Positions 40,101 through 52,100 of a stretch of 64,000 nt of DNA are shown here, piece by piece; the first letter of the stretch is position 1, and the number at the start of each line of letters is the position of its first letter. The DNA lies in the NCBI GenBank assembly GCA_031761405.1, contig JASEVX010000011.1:65575217-65639216 (forward strand). The letters run 5' to 3'. The translations under genes and the position numbers were made by a program. The notes beneath the pieces were generated by a model, which saw only the letters and a program-made list of their open reading frames with translations, had not been told where the DNA came from and did no database searches. Source of the stretch: Serripes groenlandicus. Taxonomy: Eukaryota; Mollusca; Bivalvia; Cardiida; Cardiidae.

Positions 40101-43100
40101 TTTTACTTTAGCCTTGTTCCATGAAAGAGATACTTTTGCTTGAGCCTTGTTCCATGAAAGCCATACTTTTACTTTAGCCTTGTTCCATGAAAGCCATACT
40201 TTTACTTGAACCCTGTTCCATGAAAGCCATACTTTTACTTAGCCTTGTTCCATGAAAGCCATACTTTTACTTGAGCCTTGTTCCATGAAAGCCATACTTT
40301 TACTTAAGCCTTGTTCCATGAAAGCCATACCTTTACTTGAGCCTTGTTCCATGAAAGCCATACCTTTACTTGAGCCTTGTTCCATGAAAGCCATACTTTT
40401 ATTTGAGCATTGTTCGATGAAAGCCAAGGTTTTACTTTAGCCTTGTTCCATGAAAGCCATACTTTTACTTGAGCCTTGTTCCATGAAAGCCATACTTTTA
40501 TTTGAGCATTGTTCGATGAAAGCCAAGGTTTTACTTTAGTCTTGTTCCATGAAAGCCATACTTTTACTTGAGCCTTGTTCCATGAAAGCCATACCTTTAC
40601 TTGAGCCTTGTTCCATGAAAGCCATACTTTTATTTGAGCATTGTTCGATGAAAGCCAAGGTTTTACTTTAGCCTTGTTCTATGAAAGCCATACTTTTACT
40701 TGAGCCTTGTTCCATGAAAGCCATACTTTTATTTGAGCATTGTTCGATGAAAGCCAAGGTTTTACTTTAGTCTTGTTCCATGAAAGCCATACTTTTACTT
40801 GAGCCTTGTTCCATGAAAACCATACTTTTATTTGAGCATTGTTCCATGAAAGTCAATCATAATGCAGTTTTAACCGGTTTAGATCTGGATGTTGCTCTGT
40901 ACAAATAAAAAATAAAAATCCTGATAGTCCATTTAGCTCAGATAGCATGATGTTCAAGCTGATCTCTTCCATATTCAGATGCAGACGCAGACGACTTTTG
41001 AAAATATTGAGCAATCTTTCTTTTTGCCCCAATATTTTCAACTCTTTTCAATACCAATGTTCTTTCATTTATAGAGAGTTTCCATGCTTTCGACTAAATG
41101 TTTTCAAAAACGTCTGCTGCAGATTTGTTGAATGTGGGAAATGGTTAATTTTCACTTGTCTTGAATTCACAAAGGCTTGAATTCTGGAGCATGGAACTTG
41201 TGTTTATTCTGCTACAGCCCTTTTAGACTCCTACTGATCTTAATTAACCCTTTCTGGGAAGCAGAGACTATTAAGTCTCCTGAAGTCAATTTTTTGAGAT
41301 AAATGGATCATGTTTTGAATTTCAAAGCTGCAATCTGTATGTGTCTTATTCCCTGTTGGAGATGATGTTGAATGTCTATGTAGCAGACAACTTTTGAGAA
41401 CATAAGGAGAAAAGGAGTGATTGCTCCATATGATCAATTTCATATATTTGCTGTAGAATCGTTCTATGTGGTGGCAAAGGGATAATTAGAATTTATGTAA
41501 CTACATTTTCAAGGGAGATAATAAGATTTTATGTAAATATTTTCAAGGGAGATAAAGAGAATGTATGTATGTTTTTAGGAGAGATTATTAGAATGCATAT
41601 GTATGTTTTCAGTGGAGATAATAATAACGTATGTATATTTTCAGGTGAGATAATAATAATGTATATATTTTCAAGGGAGATAATAATAATGTTTGTATAT
41701 TTCAAGGGAGAGAATGAGAATGTATGTATATGTTTTCAGGGGAGGTGATGATGAAGTTTAAGGGATCCCACAGCTTCCTATACAATGTTAAAACTGGCAC
41801 GGTGCCAATTGTCATACATGGAAATGGACCTATTAAGGTAATTAGCCTAGGATATTTTTAGTCTGGAGTTACCTTCCTCTTCCGTATAACTATTGGATCA
41901 GGCATACAGATGCACAGGCTTAACAAAATCTACACTGTATACAAAAGTCAACTTACACATTTTAAAGATGTCCTGGAACTGTACTTATACATGTATGCAC
42001 AGATTATTTTGCTAAATGTGTTTTAAATATAATTGAATGATCAATGTAGACCAAGATAAGACTGCAGACTTATCTTTGTTTATACCATTGCTTATATTGT
42101 TATGAGAAGTACACATCAATGCTAGGGATAAAAGTGGTAAATTTTACTTTGGTCCATACAAATATAAAGCAAAACTTGAAAATATCCTTGGAAAAGTTCT
42201 TGAATTTTATGTTATAGTTAACTTTTTTTATGTGCATTCGATGTGGAGGGAGAGAGTAAAATTTAGACAAATTTAAGTGAAAGAGTGAAAAACATTGTAG
42301 GAAAAGAATATATTGAACATATTAAGTAATTTATCCTTTTTCAAACAATGTTTACAACTTTCAAAAGTTGTATGCTATTGTGGCTTAACAGTTGTTAGCT
42401 GCAGAGGTAAAGAAATCATCTGTAAACGGTTAATGTATTAACCTTACCTTAGTACAACAAATCTGAAGCAAACAACTTTCAAAACATCTACGCAAAAATT
42501 AGGATATGAAAATAGTATTATTGAATAGATTTGAAAATATTGTTGCAAAAGGAAAGATTGCTCATCATGTGCATTTTTTCCTTTTGCTATAATGTTTTCA
42601 ACATTAATCTGCTAAAAAGGCATTAGAAAGTGTCAGTATGAGGGAAAGGTATAAGATATTTATAGAAAGATATTAAAAGGAAGCATTTTGTTTGTATTTG
42701 CAGCTTGAGTTTAACAGACTTGCCAACTATTTAGCTGACGGATGGACGCCGAGTAGTGGATGTTTGTCATGTGAAGAAAACACAGTCAGTCTAGAAGGAT
42801 TATCTGTTAGTATTTCCTCTGGTCTTTAAGGCCACTGTTCCGTTGTATTTTAACTATACCCATATATAGACGCATTTTGATGCCTCTGCTGCAGACAACA
42901 TTTAAAAACACTGGCAAAAGGAGAAATTGCTCATAATGAGACATTTCTTGTTTTGCCACAATGTTTTCAACTTTATTCAATAATTAAACTTTAATTTTCA
43001 TAAAGTTTTGAATGGACGTTTTCAAAGTTGTCTGCTGCAGATTTGTTGTTTGTCGGAAAGGGTTAAACCATTTACGAAATTGGAGATATTTAGAGATGCC

Positions 43101-46100
43101 TTAACAACATCTCGGGAAGAAAATGTAACACATTGACCAAGATTTTGATTATAGACATATAGACACCTTTTGACGACTCTTCAGCAAACGACTGTTGAAA
43201 ATATTGTGACAAAAGGAGACTTTTATAATGAACAATTTTCTCCTTTTGGCACAAACATTTTTAACTTAATTCATATAATTATACTCCACTTACAGAGATT
43301 TGTCAAGTTTTGGTTTCGGTGATTCCAAATTCATCTGCTGCAGATTTGTTGTATGTGTGGAAGGGTTAAGATTATTTTAAAATTCCAACAAAAGCAGAAT
43401 TGAAAGGACTGTATAAGAATTATAAACTGTTTCATACAAATAATTTCTCATAATTTCTCCTTTTTCAACAATATTTTAAATAAAATTGCTGCAAATATGG
43501 TACATGTATACTTGAATGACCTCTTCATATGGTGGGAAAGGGTTAAAGGGTAAAGTCTTAACAGTTCTAAGTTTTATTTTATTTCATCAAAAGGTTGAGG
43601 ACTATCCCAGTGTATTGTTGGGAATCTTTATTGAACAACCCACACCCTTTCTTAGGGAGTTTTTGGAGCATGTGACGGCACTTGATTACCCGAAGGAGAA
43701 AATAGATGTATTAATACACAGTTCAGTAAGTCTGATGTTTTTGATTCTCTTTACAAACTTGAATGAACGAAAACCTTTCCTTGAAACATACAACTTTTGA
43801 TGCCTAAGAAGCAGATGTCCTTTAAAAAACATTGTGGAAAAAGAATCAACTGCTCAAAAGGAGCAATTCCTCTTTTTTCCTACAATATCTTAAACTCAAA
43901 ATAAATTTCCATTTTTTTGACATAGAGACAAATATCAATAGTTTCATGCAAAACGGTTGTAACTACATCTTGCACAAGATGTAGTTACAACTGTTTTGCA
44001 TGAATCTTTCAATATATATCACTTCTATGTCTTCTGCAGCAGATTACCTTTGAAAAATATTGAGGGAAATGTAGCAACTGCTCAAAATGAGCTATTTCTT
44101 CTTTTCCCAGAATGTCTTAAACTCAGTGATATTTACATTTGTTGTTGCCTGCCTTGGCATGGAGACAAATAGGTAACACTTCTCTATTTCTTTTTTTCAA
44201 ACAATAAACTCAAAGTGATATTTTCAGTTTTAGGGGGGTATATAGGAATAACCCTGTCCGTCCGTCTGTCTTTCTGTCCATATGTCTTGTAAGCGCAACT
44301 CCTCTTTAACGGCTGGACAGAATCTGATAAAATTTTACACAGTTGCAGTACACAACCTGAGGATGTGCATGAAGTAAGATTATCCCGGTCGGAAATATTT
44401 AAAGAGAGATAATTGCCATTACTTAGTCCAATGTGGAACGGGGTTATCCTTTTGTGAGTTCACTCACAGTTCTATTTCTTCTGCCTAGGTAGGGAAATGC
44501 AAAGAAATCACCTCTCTGTCGTCTGTCTGTCACTTTTTCCTGACTGACATATTAGCAGGTGACCAAAGTGTTCCTGCTAACACAGATCTGGTTGATTGTT
44601 TGGTGTTTTATGCCGCTTTCAACAATTTATCAGTTTTATCACGACGTTTCCTGGGTTAGTTACCAATACTATTGGTCTATTTGTTCCTGATAACCTACTG
44701 TGTGAATGTCAATTTTCCTGCGTTTTTGTATTAGAAAACCCTTTCCCACATTCAATTAATTGGTAGCGGCTGACTTTGAAAATATCGGGGGAAAAATATT
44801 GAAACTTTCAATACATGGAGGTTTAATCATTGAATCGAATTGAACACATTGTTGTAAAAAGATTAATTGCTCATGATGAGCAATTTCTCCTGTTGCCACC
44901 ATGTTTTCAAAAGTTGTCTGCTGCAAGGCTGCCAGAAAGCATCTGTATGTGGGAAAAGGAAAAGGAGACAGTAGTTTTTATTTTATTTGTCATAGGTGGA
45001 GCACCACCAGAAAGGTTTGTTGCCATTTGTAGAGGCGACTGAAAATGATTACAAATCCATCACCGTTATCAACCCATCCGATCATGTTCCAGAGAGAAAT
45101 GGCAGAAACTGGGCATTGTATGTACTGAACTTTCTTTTCTTTAGCAAAAGTCTAGATAAGACGGAGTAGATTGGTCTTTGCCCAAGAATATCTGGCTAAT
45201 AATTTGTTTAACCCTTTCCCTCATATAGACACTTTCTGACGCCTCTGCAGCTGAAGACTTTTTGAAAACATAGTTACAAAAGAGGAAATTGCTCAAAACA
45301 AGCAATTTCTACTTTTGCCACAATGTTTCCACTTTTAGTCATCCATAAAATTATAGAGATTTTCTATTTTTTGACAAAATATGTTCAAAGTCATCTGCTG
45401 CAGAATTGTCGTATGAGGGAAAGGGTTAAACCGTATGTTGCTGGTAGCCAAATATTAGTCTCCTTGAGCATATTAGTTTGAGCACCCACAACATAGGGTT
45501 TAAAGATCAAATACAGATTTAACCCTTTCCCTCATATGACAATTCTGCAGCAGACGACTTTGAACGTATTTTGTCAAAACATAGAAAATCTCCATAATTG
45601 AATGGATAACCTATGACAAAAAGTGGAAAACATTGTGGAAAAAGGAGAAATTGCAAGTTTTGTGCAATTTCTTCTTTTGTCACTATGTTTTCAAAAAGCT
45701 GTCTGCTGCAGAGGCATCAGAAAGCGTCTATATGAGGGAAAGGGTTAAGCAAGTGAAATACGCTTCTTATCAGAGCTTTTCTTTTATTTTCTATTGTCTG
45801 TCTTTCTTTCTTCTAATGAAGATAGCTTGATCTCACATAGTTTTGTTGTTGTTGTATAAAATGACTTATTTCTTCAATGATATATGATTGGAATATGATT
45901 GAAGTCTTATTGATTTTGAGAAAAATTATATTCAGAAATGTTTCAATTGAAAATCTGAATTGACTATCAATGTGATTGAAACGACATTTGATTAGGAGTC
46001 ACTGTGTCGGGCTGTCTGTCTGTCGGTCGGTCGGCCGGAAGCAATCTTTTGTCCGGCCTATTTCTTGCAAACCACAAAGTGGAATTCAATAAAAATTTAC

Positions 46101-49100
46101 ATGAAGCTTCTATACCAAGAGGAGATGTGCATATTCTAAAGGTCTTACAATTGCATGTTATTTTACAGAGTTATGGCCCTTTTACTTATTAAGTTATGGT
46201 GTAGGTCAAGGTGCCGTTTTGGAGATATTCATCATCTTCAGTGATAGTTCTAGTTAGCTCGACTTTTGAAAAAAACGAGAGTTATTGTCATGACCCTGGC
46301 GTCGTCGTTGGCGGTGGCGTGGTCGTCCAGTTAAGGTTTGTTGTTTAGCTCATTTTTTTTTTTCTGTTTTCTCCCTATCAGTCGAGCGTCTGTGCCGTAC
46401 GCCATGCTCTTGTTTTAGTTATTGCTGTTCTAGAACTTGGTACATGCTTGCCATGCTCATGTTGTACACTATGGTATATTTTTGGATTATTCAAAAGTTA
46501 CACTATATCCAGAATATAAATATATTACATATACCCGGATCATTAGTATCATCTTTTTTATTCATTTTAATGAACAAATCAAATTTTTGTTTTTTTCAAT
46601 TAAGTTGGATTTATTCTGTGAAAACACCCAGTCGGCTATTCATTTCAATGACAGGCCTGGGCATTATCTCTATATCCTGGCTTGGTCAGTAAAACTTTAT
46701 CAATTTCTTTTTGACTGGCAAATAAGAGGCTCCCCCCAGTTTATTCTCGAATTTTTAAGGAAAAGAATAAGATTAATAATCAAGAATATACGGTTCTATG
46801 ACATTTTTAGAGAAATATCTGTGAATAAGAAAAAAACATAATTTTCCAGTAGGAAATAATCCACATTTGAGATTATCAGTGTCAAGATGAAATTACTTCA
46901 TATATCACTTCACCACATATGTTGTGATACATTTACTTGTCAAGAATACATCATTGACACACCTTCTTTTAAAAATGTACAGACACTTTCTGATGCCTCT
47001 GCAGCAGTCAACTATTGAAAACATTGTGGCAAAATTAGAAATTGCTCATAAAGAGAAATTTCTTCTTTTGCCATTTTGTTTTCAACTTTATTCAATAATT
47101 GTTCTTTCGTTTACAAAGACTTTCCATATTTTGCATAGATGTTATCAAAGTCGTCTGCTGCAGATTTGCTTTATATTGGAAAAGGTAAAGTTTAAATAAA
47201 GTGAACACTCAAACCCATTGATAACTGAATTTATTACATACCTGCACATTTTTCAGCACAAAGGCATGCAAATTGTCATGCACAAATCAATCCTGATGGA
47301 TCAAGATATGTTCATATGCGTCAGTCAGTGTGCATACTCCTTTCAGAAAGTTCCAGTTTTGCATCTGGGCTACGCAGTAAAATAGGCAGACAATCAGTAC
47401 TATTCGGGAAACTTGTTTCTATTTTTCTAATAAAGAAATTCTCGCCTCAAATTAGATAAAAACCCGCAAAAAAATATTGTATTAGTCATTTTCCATGCAG
47501 TGTACTTGTTATTTTTTTGATAATATTTATTTAAAAAACGCATTGAAGATGAAGAATCATCGTGATTTTAGCTGTCGGTTGCAAATTAATTAGTTTACAT
47601 GTCAGGCCGAGTCTAAAGCTCATATTATGTTAATGGGCATGGCTTAGTATTGGAGTACAAAGTATGGGTTGTGGCCAAAGTATTGGATCATATATTCATC
47701 ATCTGCATTCATGCTTATCATTTTATGTTCGGTCTCGCCAGATGTAATCTTTACACGCTCCTTGTTATACAATACAAACCTAGGAATCTCTTCTGCTACA
47801 TAATATTCTCTATGGATTTCCTGGGTCCTTGTCAACCTTGAGTTATTGCAAGTTGACTGTACATGTACTTTGTATTTTACACTTACAGACAAGAATGTAA
47901 GAAGAAGAACTGTCAGTATTACTTCAGTGTAGATGCAGATGCTCACCTAGACAACGATCAGACACTCAAACTAATGATTCAACAAAACAGGTTAGTAAAG
48001 CACATCTTCACCGCTTTGATTGTGTAGTGGTTAGAGCATACACACAGAGGGCAGGAGACCATATTTGGTCATACCAACTATTGTAAAAATGGTAGTGGTG
48101 GCTTCCCTCCTTGAAGCTTCAGAGTTTTTTGGAAAACATTACAACGGCATTTGTGTTGGCGTCACACCTTGGTTAAGTTTTTTGTGTCACCCTGCGTAGC
48201 ATGGTAGCAGGCACTTAGGGATTACTTTTTTTTTTGTCCGGCGTCTGTCCGTCACACTTTTTCGTCACACTTTCAATGAGCAGGTGCAGGTGACACACAT
48301 GCTCCGCGAAGCACTCCATTCTAGTTTTTCAAAACCATTAGAGATATTGCTTTCAAACTTTCAATACTTGTTAATCATTAATACCACCATCAACAGACAA
48401 GAGTACATACTTAAGAAATGCTGTGATAAGACTGACATACTGTTGAAAGCGGTGTTAAAGACAATACAAACAAACAAGACACATCTTCAATCATTTATTG
48501 TCCTGATTATTTGACATGGTACACTTCTAGTAGTACAATACAAAACAAAGTATCGCTACTTCAATAATATATTCCAGATGTATTACCAAAGAATTGATAC
48601 ATCCTTATAAGGCCCAGCCCCAAATAATAAAGACAATACCTGATATTATATTATTTAACCCTTTCCCACATACAATAAATCCGCAGCAGACGACTTTGAA
48701 AAAATATTGGCAAAATATGAAATATCTTCATAAATAATAGTTTAATCATTAAATAGAGTTGAAAACATTGTGGTAAAATGGGAAATTGTTCATCATGAGC
48801 AATATCTCCTTTTGCCACAATGTTTTCAAAAGTTGTCTGCTGCAAATGTTTCAGAATGCATCTGGAGAAAAATGTGTAACATTTGGAGAACAGAAAGTAT
48901 AATTTTTATACAGAGTTAAAAATATTGTCGGAAAAGTTAAATAAAAGTAATTTCCAATTGTGTTAGGTGGCCTGTATTATACAAGTAAAGTTTACCCTTT
49001 ACCACATGCATCAAATCTGCAGCAGACACGTTATAAATTATCTAAGCATGAGTACTGAAAATCTCTATAAGTGAAGGTTTATTTATTGAATAGTGTTGAA

Positions 49101-52100
49101 AACATTGTGGCAAAAGGGTACAATCTTCATAATGAGCAATTTCTCATTTTGCCACATTTTTAGCTGAACTTTTCGAACTAAAGGCAAGCTTTTCTACTCC
49201 CTTGGGCGTTGGCGTTGGCATCACACCTTGGTTATGTTTTTTGTACCACCTCACTTTTTTTCAAATTATAGAGATTTTAAACTTACAAAACTTGTTCACC
49301 ATCATAACCTCCATCAACAGACAAGAGTACAAAACTCTGTCAAGGTTTTTGTAATAATTATGGCCCTTTTTTCAATTTAGAAAATTCATTGAATCTGGGT
49401 AAAATCCAAGTAATGACTTAAAACTTTTAGAAAATTGTTGTGAAACTTAGAATTCTTGTTAACCAACATCACCCCTAAAAAATTAAGGCCCTTTATTCAT
49501 TAGAATCTCTGTTCAGTTTTTTGTACCAGCCAATTATTGACTTAACGATTTCAAATTTTGGCGTGGTTTTCAGGGGTTTTAAAACAATTCAGTAAGATAA
49601 CTCTTTACTTGATATCTTACTGCTTTTGCCCCTTGTTTACACTTTGGCGAATACTGAGATTTTTGTTTTGTCTTTAATTGCAAAATGTTTTATTTTATTG
49701 GCAAGCATTTAACAAAGTCTAGCTCTTGTTTTCTTGTTTTCAAAGATTGTCTTCTGCAAATGTGTCGAAATTCAACTTAAAGTTGGAAAAAGGTTTGATA
49801 TTTAGATCAGATATCTTGGTATAAACATGTTACATTTACTCTATGATTTGGTTGCTTGCAGCACTGTATATTTCGTATGTTTTTCTTATTCTGTCATGTT
49901 ATGCAGATGTTGCATAATTATGCGTCAAAATGGATCTACAAGAAGGAAAGTGGGGGTTAATTTGGTATGTAATTTTGTTTATTACAGATCCGTTATAGGG
50001 GCCATGATAACCCGACATGGTAAAACGTGGTCTTCCTTTTGGGGAGCCCTCAGTGACACAGGCTTCTATGCCAGATCAGAGGATTACATGGACATTGTAC
50101 ACAGAGAAAAATTGTAAGAAACAATATTTTGTTCTGGTCTTTATGCAAACATTTGTCAGTTTTATGTCCAAGACTTTTGTGTTATTCGTATCTCAAACAA
50201 GTATTTGATCCAGTCACACAAAACTTCAAGGGAATGTTTATCTATTAAAGTCAGAAGTTGTGCAACCCCAGCAATACTGTTTTCCATTTGCAAAGTAATG
50301 CCAGAGTTAAGTCCCTTGGCATGAGATAGGTAACTTGTTGCTTTTGTGCTTAATTAATGGACGGCTTCAAGTTTCAAAATAATTTCCTTGTTTTAACCCT
50401 TTCCCACATGCAACAAATCTGCAGCAGACGACTTTGAAAACATATGAATAATCTCCCATAATGACAGTTTATTTACTAAATAGAATTGAAAACATTGTGA
50501 CAAATGGTGAAATTGCTAATTATGAGCAATTTCACCTTTGCCACAATGTTTTCAAAAGTCGTCTGCTGCAGAAGCATCAGAAAGCGTCTACATGTGGGAA
50601 AAGGTTAAAAGCTTTTCCATATTCAACATGTTTTCACCAATACAGCAAATGTCACTACCATTTCTTCTGAACTTACTAGATCTTAAGCAGTTGCAGCTCT
50701 TACGGCTCTAGATAAGCGACATATTTGCACAGAGCTCTGCGAAATACAAACCTAAGCACAATTATTTCACGTTGAAAAAACACCTATTGCTTTCATGTTA
50801 ACCCTTTCCCACATACAACAAATCTGCAGCAGACATATTTGAACACATCTTGGTTAAAATGTGAAAATTCTTTATAAACGAAAGAATAATATTTGAAAAG
50901 AGTTAAAAATATTGTGGCAAAAGGAGAAGTTGCTCATCATGAGCAATTTCTCCTTTTGCCACAATGTTTTCAAAAGTCGTCTGCAGCAGAGGCATCCGAA
51001 AGCGTCTACATGTGAGAAAGGGATGAAGACAGGTGTCTGTTTAATACAAGACAAATACAAGGGGTGATCCAAAATTAGTAGGACTTTCTTAGTAATTTTA
51101 ATATTAGTTGATACACATTGATGAAATTCGTACCATATGCATATTTGTTTTTGCTCTACTTTATGGCAACTTATTATTTTAAATATTGTATTTAATTTAG
51201 TTAAAAATAGTTTCTCATAGAAACGAGTTTAGGCATAGGCGGGCAACACCGAAAAGTGTCTTTTTCCCCCCCATAAGAATTGTCATTCGTTACACATCAT
51301 ATGTGATGCATTTCATGAGAAGTGGTTATGGAATGTCTGTTAGCAATGGCTACTAGGGAAGTTGATGCAAAATTTAGTTGATATAACTCTAACTTCAAAG
51401 ATTTATTCACGTTTTCAAACCTACTTGTTTTGCTTCAAATAGCGATATCGAAATGACGTTACTTCTGTGGCCCATCCCCATGGTACTTACAATTTTTATA
51501 ATCTCTCAGAACTTATATTTGTCAACCATTTATTCAAAAGTTTGAGAAATGTGGACTTTTGATATTATCAGGTTTCTTTTCTAAAAGTTTGATTTGTGTC
51601 AAAAAATTATAAAAAAAATCCTGTTACTTATGGATCACCCCTCGTATATAATTAAGTGTTTTTGGGTTAACCTTCAACTGGTTGCTGAATACAAGATGGC
51701 CGCTGACAGAAGTTTGACTGTATTTGTGTTCTCTCTGTTTCCAGTGGGTTATGGACTGTACCATACATGACTGGAGTCTATCTGGTGCAAGGCTACCTCA
51801 TACCATCACTACTAGATGCTTACAATAGTGATCAGAATCTGGATGCTGATATGTCCTTCTGTAAAACACTAAGAGACAAGGTACTAATTGATGTTCTGTG
51901 TATCTTTTTAACCATTTTTAAACATGCAGAGGCTGGCATACATCATTCATTGGGACCCAAGTTTCAATTGTGGAGTAATAGATCTGATGTGAGATCTTAA
52001 GTTTGTTTAACCCATTCCCTCACACAACAATTCTGCAGCAGACGACTTTGAACATATTTTTTCCAAAAATAGAAAATCTCTATTGAATGTATAATCTATG

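Noticed and set aside
38649..40440. Open frames with [10 protein letters not shown] / [11 protein letters not shown] repeats
   Set aside because: Periodicity of the 33-bp satellite; both strands are equally open.
38750..40860. CRISPR-like array of 33-bp units
   Set aside because: There are no unique spacers between repeats, no cas genes, and the context is an animal intron.
46437..46841. 134-codon open frame
   Set aside because: No recognisable motif, low-complexity AT-rich composition and no splice or start context.
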